From Tritrichomonas musculus (Eukaryota; Parabasalia; Tritrichomonadida; Tritrichomonadidae), in assembly GCA_039105265.1 (NCBI GenBank), contig JAPFFF010000050.1, forward strand, positions 1-64,000: 64,000 nucleotides of DNA. Direction: 5' to 3'. Positions 1-8,957 of this stretch are shown here, piece after piece. The notes under the pieces were generated by a model. It saw only the letters and a list, made by a program, of their open reading frames with translations, searched no databases and was not told where the DNA came from. Each line of letters begins with the position of its first letter. Position 1 is the first letter of the stretch. The position numbers were made by a program, and so were the translations under genes.

Positions 1-657
1 ATGAATATTTTCTATTTGATCACTATACTTGACCATATAATAATGTGTATCTTGAAAATCACCGCGAAATGTATCATGATGTTTGCAGTCGTAAATGTTT
101 GGAAGAGAATCCTGGCCTTCATAACAATTTATAAAGAAAACATCAGCTGCAAGAAATGTTTCTGTTCCTGTTATTGAAAATTTTCTTGCACTTGGAAGAT
201 CTTCCCATAAATAACGACCTCTACCAGCTATTTGAGGGCGAGATTCTGATGGTATTTTTTGATCTTTAATAATCTGCGCTGCAGCTTGTGCTGTCGTTCC
301 ATATATTAGTGGCATTCGAGGTCTCATCTGAACAACATAATTTGGAGGTTTGATTCCATCCAAATATCTAATATTTTTGACTTGATCTGGATCGCGAACA
401 ACATACTCAAAACCACCGTAATTTCCTTTAATTAATATTGAATTGACATTTTGATTGGCTGCCTTCACATCATTGTTTGATCCAAGCTGAGTATAACCAA
501 GATAGACATCTGCCAATAAATACGAGCCATGATGACATGCCTTGGCATCTGTTTCTGGCAATGTACGCGCAAAAAATATTCCACCTTCACAGCCAAGAAT
601 CATTTTTTGAGATTGCAGAATAGCTGTTGCAGCTTGTGGATCCGTTTGATGAACCAT
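1..657 (-). CDS. PARP-like ADP-ribosyltransferase-domain protein, cut by window edge
   Basis: The frame is open from the ATG at 657 to the left edge, giving the first 219 residues. It begins MVHQTDPQAA, then GCEGGIFFAR (22-31) and HHGSYLLADVYLG (42-54). This order (H-Q-T-D, a Gly-rich turn leading into G-I-F-F-A, then a His/Gly strand) is that of the compact PARP/ART fold in which His and Tyr grip NAD. A second, weaker copy of the same layout seems to follow (a GTTAQAAAQIIK helix near 118-129, then RGRYLWEDL), so the protein may hold two ART-like units. The family moves ADP-ribose from NAD to a target; the target cannot be told. An in-frame TAA lies just upstream of the ATG, so little is missing at the N-terminus. 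The product is inferred from motifs only, and another ART-fold enzyme is possible. Confidence 0.6.
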   Translation of the reverse strand, partial: MVHQTDPQAATAILQSQKMILGCEGGIFFARTLPETDAKACHHGSYLLADVYLGYTQLGSNNDVKAANQNVNSILIKGNYGGFEYVVRDPDQVKNIRYLDGIKPPNYVVQMRPRMPLIYGTTAQAAAQIIKDQKIPSESRPQIAGRGRYLWEDLPSARKFSITGTETFLAADVFFINCYEGQDSLPNIYDCKHHDTFRGDFQDTHYYMVKYSDQIENIH

Positions 658-697
658 CAATCTTCTTGTTTTGTTTTGTTTTTGATAATGCTTTTTT

Positions 698-703
698 TAA
701 TGA
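698..703 (-). promoter_or_regulatory. Initiator-like site of the ART-domain gene
   Basis: On the minus strand this reads TCATTA, a match to the trichomonad initiator TCA-Py-T-(T/A), about 41 bases before the ATG at 657. That leader is longer than usual for these organisms, so the call is tentative. Confidence 0.3.
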
Positions 704-734
704 TGCCTGTGAGATCGAGATTGAGATGAATGCG

Positions 735-1071
735 ATTTATACATTATCTAAAAAAAAAATTAGTCTTACAAGAATCAAACCATATGACTCAATCCATATA
801 CATTCAATTTATTCAATTAGGCAATTAAATTAAAAATTAAAAGAAAAACAATAATAAATATAATAATAAAGACAATTGCTTTCACGATTTCAAAAAAAAA
901 AATTTTCAGGAAATTGTATTTTCAACCTTCCAATTAAAAAATTTCAGAAAATTATATATATATATATATAAAATACGTTTTTATTTATAATTTCAATTGC
1001 TAAATAATCAAACATGTTCAAAAAGTGACTCGTCCAGTTATTTTGAGCTGACCATAGAAGGTGAAATTTGA
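735..1071. other. AT-rich intergenic stretch
   Basis: A/T-rich with an (AT)n run near 956-970. I see no gene or RNA. A TGA at 1069-1071 closes the frame of the coiled-coil gene that follows. Confidence 0.6.
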
Positions 1072-2613
1072 CCTATAACCGTCCTGTCATTTTCGATTTC
1101 CAAAAATTTTGTACATATTTTTGAAAATCAACCTTTAAAAAACTTTACAATAATATATAAAGGTAAGCAAAGTTCGCAAGATCAATTGCTAGGGGATGAT
1201 GAAGAAGAAAAGCTTATTGAAATTAAAACTAATAAAGTCGAACTTTGCAAAAAACTTCAATATTTCAATCGTAAACTTTCTGAGATATATCATGAAAAAG
1301 AAATTTTTATTCATGATACTTTTGACTGTGATTTATTCCAAGATTTTATTAATTCAATTCTTACAAATCACATAAAAATCAATGCGAAAAACTGTTTTGA
1401 ATATTTAAACCTTAGTAATAAATATGAATATACAGAGATGCAACATCAAATAACGCAATTTATCCAACAAAGACCAGATCTCAGATTAATTATTACTCAA
1501 ATTTCAAATACAGAAAGAAACGTTAACAATAATAATTGGGACGATGATGAAGAAGAAGAATTCCGAAAAATAATTAATTCCGTTGTAGAAAACGGGAATG
1601 AGATATTGTATCTTTTCCAAGAGAATAAATATAAAGAAGCAGCAAGACAAGAAATCGAAGAATTCATTAATCAACTTGAGAACACAACAAAATCACTTCT
1701 TCAAGTATCAAATCATCAAGAGAAAGATCCAATCATTAAAAGTTTTTATAAAGAAATTGAATTAACAAGATATCAAGAAATGATTAAAAACGAGTTTTAT
1801 CCAATTGTTGAACGAATTCCAAATGAATTTCCAACAACAAAAGAACTCGATATAGATTCACTTTTCCAAGATTTTGATCCAACCAAGAACGGAGGAAATA
1901 TTGATTTCGATTCATTCAAAATGATTGAGCCACCAGAAGAATTTGATAATATAATAAAGAACGAAGAAGAACGGAATAAATATGATAAATATGTTTCAAT
2001 TGTTAACATGATTATTTCGATTAATAATCTTGAAAAATTCAAATCTAAATATGAAAAAAACGAATCAGAATACAACCGACAAGAAGAACATCTCACCAAA
2101 GACGCTCTCTCCAAACTTGATCCAACAAAAGTTGACCAGGCTCGAAGAACTTTAAGGAAAATAAAACGATGTGCTGATGATGCAAAACTTATATATAAGA
2201 ACAAAGTCCAAACATTATTGAATAATATAAGAAAATTACATCATTTAAAGGGAGAAGATGACTCCACCATTTCATCATTACAAAAAAAGACTAATTTGCT
2301 TGAGGCAGAGAATGCGAAATACAAAGAAAAAATCATCCAGTGCAGAAAAATTATTCAATTTAATGAAGCTTACAAACAAAAAATAAATAAGCTCAACGAT
2401 GATCATCAAGAGATGGCCATGAGAATTCAAAGGCTGGAAGGCGAAAATAGACTTTTATCAGATAAAAATTGTAATTTAAATAAGGTGCTCAACCAAACAA
2501 ATGGAATGGTTAACAACTTGAAAAGTGAAAATTACAAGTTAATAGTTGAAAATCAATCACTACGAGATGAAATTCAACAAAATAAAAGTAAATTTCACTT
2601 ATTTAAAAAATAA
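1072..2613 (+). CDS. Coiled-coil protein with BTB-like N-terminal remnant, 5' end unclear
   Basis: The frame is open from 1072 to the TAA at 2611-2613, but the first in-frame ATG is at 1438, within conserved-looking sequence. Upstream codons still look coding: FTIIYKGK near 1141-1167 resembles the first strand of trichomonad BTB-like proteins, and the stretch with DLFQDFINSIL then AKNCFEYLNLSNKY resembles the second half of that fold. The middle (about codons 130-340 of the open frame) is charged and helical. The last 170 residues form a long heptad-rich coiled coil (LEAENAKYKEKI, then RIQRLEGENRLL). Either the start lies in lost upstream sequence or the copy is 5'-truncated. BTB proteins mediate dimerisation or E3 adaptor contacts, but nothing here fixes a role. 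No intron-like GTATGT was seen. Confidence 0.6.
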   Translation, partial: PITVLSFSISKNFVHIFENQPLKNFTIIYKGKQSSQDQLLGDDEEEKLIEIKTNKVELCKKLQYFNRKLSEIYHEKEIFIHDTFDCDLFQDFINSILTNHIKINAKNCFEYLNLSNKYEYTEMQHQITQFIQQRPDLRLIITQISNTERNVNNNNWDDDEEEEFRKIINSVVENGNEILYLFQENKYKEAARQEIEEFINQLENTTKSLLQVSNHQEKDPIIKSFYKEIELTRYQEMIKNEFYPIVERIPNEFPTTKELDIDSLFQDFDPTKNGGNIDFDSFKMIEPPEEFDNIIKNEEERNKYDKYVSIVNMIISINNLEKFKSKYEKNESEYNRQEEHLTKDALSKLDPTKVDQARRTLRKIKRCADDAKLIYKNKVQTLLNNIRKLHHLKGEDDSTISSLQKKTNLLEAENAKYKEKIIQCRKIIQFNEAYKQKINKLNDDHQEMAMRIQRLEGENRLLSDKNCNLNKVLNQTNGMVNNLKSENYKLIVENQSLRDEIQQNKSKFHLFKK

Positions 2614-2733
2614 ATAAAATAAAAATATTTAATTTTTATCACATGCATTCAAAAAGTTGAACATCATTCAAAATTTCTTTGACTTTTGAATAACTCTTTC
2701 AAAATTGAGAAATTCAAATTATAATTTTTTATT

Positions 2734-3900
2734 CTATTTAAAACTAATTAAATGATTAATAGAAAAAATCCCTTTGTTTAAAGTAACTTCAGCAACATAG
2801 ACGTCTTCTTTATTTTTCAAAGTCTTCCTGTAGTCATATGAATAAATTTGGCCTTCAATTTCAATTTCAGCTCTAAATCCACCTTTTCCATTCCTACCTT
2901 CGTAGTTACGCACGAAGAACGAGTACTTCCCATCGATCATTTTCTTCTTGTTTTGCCAGACGATGTTCTCACATGCAGGCTCGTTTTCTTTGGGTTCTTG
3001 TACGTCAATATCGAGAACTCCGTGAGTGCGGAAGCTTTGCCTGCTGTTGTACATGATTTCGTAACCATTCGGCTCGATGCAGTGCGCATCAAGGTCGTTT
3101 TTATCCAAAGTTCCGGTGTCGTTCCACTGGATTGAGAATCGAAGGCATCCGTCGACGTTTCCTCCCTGTTTCTGGACGTTGTATTTGATGCTTGACTTGT
3201 CAATTGTGTGGATGTCATTATCCACTTTTTCAATGCTTCCTTCTGAAAATTGAATTTCACTTTTTGGTTCACTCAAAAAGTCGTTAATACTTTCTCTTTC
3301 AAAAAATTTATCAATGTCATCTTCAAATGCTTCACTGTTCGTCGATTTTTCATTGTTAGTATCAACTTTTTCAATAAAACCGTCACATTCTTCTTCTTCA
3401 AATAAAATTTTCTTTCGTATGTCACAAAAAACGTCATTTTCTTCTTCGTTTTTGGTTTCATCCGCTTTTTCATTATAACCGTCATTTTCTTCTTCTTCCT
3501 CTTGTAAAAATATTTCTTCATTTGACCTTTCAAATTGACCTTCATCTCTTTTATGTGAATTTTTTTCTTCTTCTTCTTCTGGATTTTTGATATCACTGGC
3601 TTGAATTTCAATTGATTGTGGTTCATTTAATATTTCTTCATTGACTTCTTGTATTTCACCTGGCATTTTATAAATCCATGCTAATACTGGACGATTGGGC
3701 GAGAGTTCTACTGGAAGAAATAATGAGGTTTTCTGATGAAATGTTTCAAAATGATCGGTTCTGTGAAATACATATCGTATTTCATCTCGATACTTTTTGC
3801 TATTTTTATTAATAGTTTTTGCTCTTTGAATCCTGTGTCTATTAATCGGAGGTGTTTCATCGAAAAGCGGTTTTCTTTTCTTTGGGGAAGACGTGCTCAT
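2734..3900 (-). CDS. Acidic protein with C-terminal DUF2135-like beta domain
   Basis: I start at the ATG at 3900 (MSTSSPKKRK, 388 residues); the open frame goes further only through a TTG. A basic N-terminus leads into a long Glu/Asp/Asn-rich, probably unstructured part (about 85-230) with runs such as EEEEEKN. The last 140 residues form a compact domain with RFSIQWND, DLDAHCIEPNGYEI, GVLDIDVQ, ENIVWQN, GKYSFFVRNYEGR and FRAEIEIEGQIYSYD. The Asp-Leu-Asp-x-His-x-x-x-Pro-x-Gly signature and the following Gly-Lys-Tyr strand match the bacterial YfaP/DUF2135 type of beta-sandwich. No signal peptide or membrane span is seen, so it is probably cytoplasmic. Its function is unknown, and a bacterial origin of the C-terminal domain is possible. 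The ORF is intact. Confidence 0.65.
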   Translation of the reverse strand: MSTSSPKKRKPLFDETPPINRHRIQRAKTINKNSKKYRDEIRYVFHRTDHFETFHQKTSLFLPVELSPNRPVLAWIYKMPGEIQEVNEEILNEPQSIEIQASDIKNPEEEEEKNSHKRDEGQFERSNEEIFLQEEEEENDGYNEKADETKNEEENDVFCDIRKKILFEEEECDGFIEKVDTNNEKSTNSEAFEDDIDKFFERESINDFLSEPKSEIQFSEGSIEKVDNDIHTIDKSSIKYNVQKQGGNVDGCLRFSIQWNDTGTLDKNDLDAHCIEPNGYEIMYNSRQSFRTHGVLDIDVQEPKENEPACENIVWQNKKKMIDGKYSFFVRNYEGRNGKGGFRAEIEIEGQIYSYDYRKTLKNKEDVYVAEVTLNKGIFSINHLISFK

Positions 3901-3915
3901 ATTTTTAGCTGTCAA

Positions 3916-4193
3916 TTCTGGTTTTGATTTTATTATTTAATATTGAATAAAAATTTGTCCGTTTAAATTGAAAGTTTCAATTCAAAATTTACAATTGAAA
4001 AATAATCTATCTGAAAACTATACTGATGAATTCTTAGCTGAATCAGAAAAATTCGAAAATAATGGAAGATAATAAAGAACCAATGGGCATGCTTTTTTTT
4101 CTTTTCAAAATCATACAATATATACCAATCAGAAGATACTCAAACTGAACAAGAAAAGCGATACATATATAGGAAATTTGTTTTTATTATATT
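3916..4193. other. Intergenic, no gene seen
   Basis: A/T-rich spacer of about 280 bases between the start of the acidic-protein gene and the end of the actin-like gene. I see no RNA gene or repeat. Confidence 0.5.
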
Positions 4194-5345
4194 TTAAAAG
4201 CATTTTCGATGAATAATTCTTGGTCCTTCATCGGTGTATTCGTCGTGTCTGATAACCATAAGTGGAAATGTGTCTAAGCCAGCAAGTATCGACCCTCCAA
4301 TCCAAGCTGTATATTTACTCTTTGGTGCAACGATTTTCAATTTCATTGTTGCTGGTGCAAAGCATTTGACTTCTTTTTCTAATCTTTCAGGCAATCCTTC
4401 AAACATTGCGGAACAGCCAGAAGGGATAATGTTTGCGTACATCTCTTTGTGGATATCAATGTCACATTTTTTGATTGAATTGAATATCACTTTATCTATT
4501 CCATCATAATCAAAGCCATTCATGTGAGGCTTGAAAAGAATCTCAGTACAACAAAAACGTTCTTTTCCAATAGTAACAACATTTCTATCAGATATTTTAT
4601 ATTTAATCTCACATTCGGAACTTTTTGCTTTTTGAATTTCAGAATCATAATCAAGTGCAACATATGAACACTCTTCTTTGATACGTCGAATTGTTTCCTT
4701 TTCATCAGGTGTTGTAAATGAATGACCTTTTTGATTTAGCAATTTCTGCAGATATTCAGAAATATTGAGACCACCTAAATTAAGACTGGTTATTGAATGT
4801 GGGATAGAGTATCCTTCATATACTGGAACAACCGTTGAGACTTCATTTCCTAGATTGCATGAAAGGCCAGTAGTACGTCCAGATGCATAAATAGATAAAA
4901 CATTTTGGGTTGTAACATAAAATGAAGGAACACTGAATGTTTCAAACATAAGCTGGACCATCTTTTCGCGATTCGATTTTGGATTTAATATCGGCTCTGT
5001 AAGAAGAACTGGATGCTCTGCTGTATCAACACAAAGTTCGTCTTTAAATGCATAATGCCAAATCTTCTCCATTGCATCCCAATTTTTAACAATTCCACGT
5101 TCAATTGGGTATGTAAGATCATGCAAATTTTCATTTACTAAATTACCAACAAATACATCTTTATTTCTTACCCCAGAATCAAAAATACATTTTATTCGTC
5201 CAAGAACTGAACGGAAGACTGAACGAGGAGTTTCATCTTTATTGAAACCAGCTTTGATTGTGTTAGATCCGTTATCAATAACCAACGTTTGCACTTCAAA
5301 AGTCATTTGGAAAATTTTAAAAAATTCCATCAAATGATTATTCAT
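4194..5345 (-). CDS. Divergent actin / actin-related protein, probably no ATPase activity
   Basis: Full-length actin fold, 383 residues from the ATG at 5345. The better start is probably Met14 (ATG at 5306, MTFEVQTLVIDNGS), because an initiator-like TCATTT sits at 5337-5332 between the two. Actin landmarks: the first phosphate loop DNGSNTIKAGF, AEHPVLLTEPILNPKSNREKM, QNVLSIYASGRTTG (which keeps the catalytic Gln137 equivalent), WIGGSILAGL and the exact C-terminus HRKCF. The second phosphate loop, DSGDGVTHT in actin, reads NLGNEVSTV here. Asp154, Asp157 and His161, which position the water and metal, are therefore all replaced. The D-loop and subdomain 4 are also diverged. It is best read as an actin paralogue that may bind nucleotide or actin without hydrolysis. 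No standard Arp class fits clearly. Confidence 0.85.
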   Translation of the reverse strand: MNNHLMEFFKIFQMTFEVQTLVIDNGSNTIKAGFNKDETPRSVFRSVLGRIKCIFDSGVRNKDVFVGNLVNENLHDLTYPIERGIVKNWDAMEKIWHYAFKDELCVDTAEHPVLLTEPILNPKSNREKMVQLMFETFSVPSFYVTTQNVLSIYASGRTTGLSCNLGNEVSTVVPVYEGYSIPHSITSLNLGGLNISEYLQKLLNQKGHSFTTPDEKETIRRIKEECSYVALDYDSEIQKAKSSECEIKYKISDRNVVTIGKERFCCTEILFKPHMNGFDYDGIDKVIFNSIKKCDIDIHKEMYANIIPSGCSAMFEGLPERLEKEVKCFAPATMKLKIVAPKSKYTAWIGGSILAGLDTFPLMVIRHDEYTDEGPRIIHRKCF

Positions 5346-5475
5346 TTCACAATTATATAATTATAAAATATTTTATTTTATCTTATAATTCTATTTTGGA
5401 TACAAATTGTCATAATACAGAATACAAAATAAAAATAAACTCTTTTTTATTTATTTGTAGGTTGAATATTAAAAT

Positions 5476-8400
5476 TTGTGTAGGCTCTGCGAATTTTCAC
5501 ATTTTTTGAATGGTTTTAACAAATTTGAGAATAAAATTTTTTTAGAAAAATTTCCAAAATTTCCATTTTTTCATTCGACTTTAAATAATCATATGATTAA
5601 CAATTTCTTAAAAATTAACAAGTTATTCAACAGATCTGAAGATAAATTTCTAATTTCTGGTCTAAATGAAGTTCTACAAAGTTATTCTTTTATTCATATT
5701 TCAAAGGAGACAACTCTTAGCGAAGATGAAAAACAAAAAAATTTTTAAATTTTTAGGAGAATCAAAAGCAGTTATAGTCGATCAAAAAGATATTCTCAAT
5801 CAAAAGACAAAAAAACAATATCTTATTCTTGGCTTTGAAAAAACAGTAATTATAATTGAAAAAGCGTCAACATCGATTCTTCGTACCATATTTCCGAACA
5901 AAAACAATATAGCAACTTTCTATATATCAGAATCCATACATACCGACCAAATGATATCATTAGATTCAACATTTCTAGAAGAAATTCAAAGTTTTAACGA
6001 TAAATTTATTATTATCAAACAACCAAAAGAAATTAATGAAATATGGTCAATAATTGTTTCATGCATTTCAGGATATTTGTAATAAGATCGCATTGAAAAG
6101 TTCATCAAAGAATTTGACAACAACCAGGAGCAAGAAATCATAAATAAAAAAGATTATATTGTGCTGCGAAATGTTGGAATTGGTTCTTTATTCAAATGTG
6201 ACTTAATATTCCATGTGAAACGAGGAGAATTATATGTTTTAAAAACACCTTATGGATCTGATATAGAAATTCCTACTCTGCAAGAGCGTGAATATGAAAA
6301 TTACAAGAATATCAGACATCCACTTTTGCCCAAGTTTTATGGGAGAGTAAAAGATACTTCAGATCTTGTAATTGAATTTATCAATGGCCAGTCTTTGTTG
6401 AATATCAACAAAATGAAGCTTACTTATAGCGATAAACTCACAATTATTTTCGAATTGATGTTGATTATTCATTATTTCCACGAAAATGAATTGATTTACC
6501 GTGACTTGAAACCGAACAACGTTATTTTTGATGAAAACAAAACTGTTGTTTTGATTGATTTCGACAGATTAGTTAAAAATAACAATGATGAAAAAAGGAC
6601 AGGTGATTTGAGTTCGGCGTTTATTGATCCAGAAATCATGAAAACAAGAGAATATTCATACAAAAGCGACATTTATTCTCTAGGAAAAATGATTGATTAT
6701 GTAATAAAGATATCAATTGATGATAAAGAAGAAGTCACAAGAAATTCTGAAGATTATTTAATAATTGACAATTTTATACCAAAATGCGTTGATGAAGTAC
6801 CCGAAAACCGTCCACAGATTTCAACCATTATTCATGAATTTTACTTTAAATTTAAATCAAAAATCCAATTTCAATTTGTGTTCAACCAACACACTGATGA
6901 TATTAACATTTCTACCCCAAATTACAGGTCAAATCAAAACTTAGAAAGCAATTCTATGATCATACATAATCAAAAAAGTATTATCAAATGGAGCATAGAA
7001 AAGACAATTCGATTTTTTCCAATTATATAAATACTAAACACTCCACTTGAACAAAATAACTATAATCCAAAAGAAGAGCAAAATGCCATATGCAAAAGTT
7101 CTCCTTTTAACTATGAAAATCAAAATGATATGCAAGCACAATTCAGGCCAAGTGTCATTTATTATGGAGGTAAACATGTTACACAAGGCATCAACAAATC
7201 AATTCATTATTTATCACTCGCTGCAGATCAAAATCATCCTAGAGCACAATCCAAACTAGGTGTCATTTATTATGAAGGCAAATATATTACACGTGAAATC
7301 AACAAATCAATTCATTATTTATCACTCGCTGCAAATCATAATTATCCTGATTCACAATCCAATCTTGGCTTCATTTATTATGAGGGCAAATATGTCACAC
7401 GTGACATCAACAGAGCAATTCATTATTTATCACTCGCTGCAAATCAAAATCATCCTGAAGCACAATTCAATCTTGGTGTCATTTATTATGAAGGTGAATA
7501 TATCACACGTGACATCGACAAAGCAATTCATTATTTATCACTCGCTGCAAATCAAAATGATCCAAAAGCACAATTAAATCTCGGTGTAATTTATTATGAA
7601 AGTAAATATGTCGCATGTGACATTATCAGAGCAATTCATTATTTTTCACTCGCTGCAAATCAAAATCATCCTGAAGCACAATTCAATCTTGGCCTCATTT
7701 ATTATGAAAGTAAATATGTCACAAATGACATTAACAAAGAAATTCATTATTTTTCACTCGCTACATATCAAAATCATCCACAATCACAATTCTGTCTCGG
7801 TCTTATTTATTGCAAGAACAAAATCAATAAAGAAAGCATCAAAAATAGCAGGTATTATATCATGTTGGCATCGAAAAATAATTTTAGATTGGCCAATTTT
7901 TCTCATGGATTCTTGCTGCACGAAGGGAAGTATGGAGAAGGAAACATCGAAGAGGCCATCCATTATTACAAAGAAGCGTCTTCATTCAATATTCAATACG
8001 CAAAAAACAACCTTGGCGTGATCTACAGGCACGGCTATGATAAAGTTGCTAAAAGAATGACTGCTTGGCAATGTACAACCTGGCTCATATTCACATATAC
8101 GATGACCCAATCAAGCAAGATATCAACAAATCAATTGATTTGTTAATCAAATCATTAAATGCGTTTCGGCATTCGTTTTTTTTACTATGCATTGCATTAG
8201 TCAAAAAGCATGGTTTCGATGTTGAAATCATCAGACAGGAGATTGAAATGAAAACAACCAAAAAAAGCAATTTATCAGCAGAAGTATGTTCACTTATATA
8301 TTTTTTCCAAGATTATAAGTCAGAATATGAAAAATTTTATAAATTATATCAAAACATGGAGTGGTTATATGACGAGAAATGCGATCCAATTCTTTTGTCA

Positions 8401-8745
8401 GATCTTGGAAAACAAGATGAATCTTCAATTATTCCAAAATATCCAAACGCAAAAGATATTACAAGTGAGTTTTATGAATGATTTGGACAAGACTTATTAA
8501 ATGAGTAATATTTTAATAAACCTTTTATTGAATTCTGCTTTAAATAAAATAAAACTTTTGATGCTTTCATATGAACAGATAAGAATTCAATTGTGGCAAA
8601 AAGGCCAATTTTATATTATAAAAAAAAATTCACTCAAATTCTTTCTTTATTTGCTATTTTTATTCTTCACTATGAAAGCAAAAAAATGAATGAACTCATA
8701 GAAAAATTGAATGAGTATTATCAAAATTTCTTTCCTAATAGATGA
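5476..8745 (+). pseudogene. Kinase + Sel1-repeat protein, decayed
   Basis: One former gene of the trichomonad kinase-Sel1 family, now in pieces. Frame 1 (5476-5748, no ATG at its start) carries the N-terminal part. The frame shifts in an A/T run near 5740-5755, and frame 2 then continues through a conserved N-terminal domain, a double stop TAA-TAA (6080-6085), a protein kinase (about 6150-6870: VLKTP Lys, YRDLKPNN, and DFD in place of DFG), a TAA at 7028-7030 and the Sel1 block (7031-8050). A second shift near 8050-8065 returns to frame 1, which runs on with stops at 8479, 8506 and further on to the last TGA at 8743. Several stops sit where Gln would be expected, consistent with CAA to TAA changes. 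Family members couple a Ser/Thr or Tyr-like kinase to helical scaffold repeats. Decay is moderate, and worst at the 3' end. Confidence 0.75.
7146..7800 (+). repeat. Tandem 108-bp Sel1 coding repeats
   Basis: Six to seven copies of a 36-residue Sel1 unit (GVIYYEGKYIT, then HYLSLAANQNHP) are nearly identical at the DNA level, e.g. the same CATTTATTATGAAGG start in successive units. That similarity points to recent expansion or homogenisation by unequal crossing-over within the now broken kinase-Sel1 gene. Confidence 0.8.
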
Positions 8746-8957
8746 CTCACTCATTTTTCATTTATTACCAAAGTTTTTTTATCAAGAAAAATGAAAAATT
8801 AATAATAATAAAAAAATGATATCATTATGAAAAACATCTCATTGAATTTTAATTTGTCAAATTAACACAAAACAAAACAAAACAAAACAAAAAAAAAAAA
8901 ATATGAGAAATAAATAATATCATAATTTTTTTTATCATTGTATTAAAATATAAAATA

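Noticed and set aside
1797-2204. Minus-strand ORF of 135 codons
   Set aside because: Shadow of the coiled-coil gene on the other strand.
6080-8745. TAA read as glutamine (altered genetic code)
   Set aside because: The in-frame TAA codons occur only in decayed genes. The intact 1543-, 662-, 626- and 510-codon ORFs have none and end in TAA or TAG, and the pseudogenes also hold TGA and shifts.
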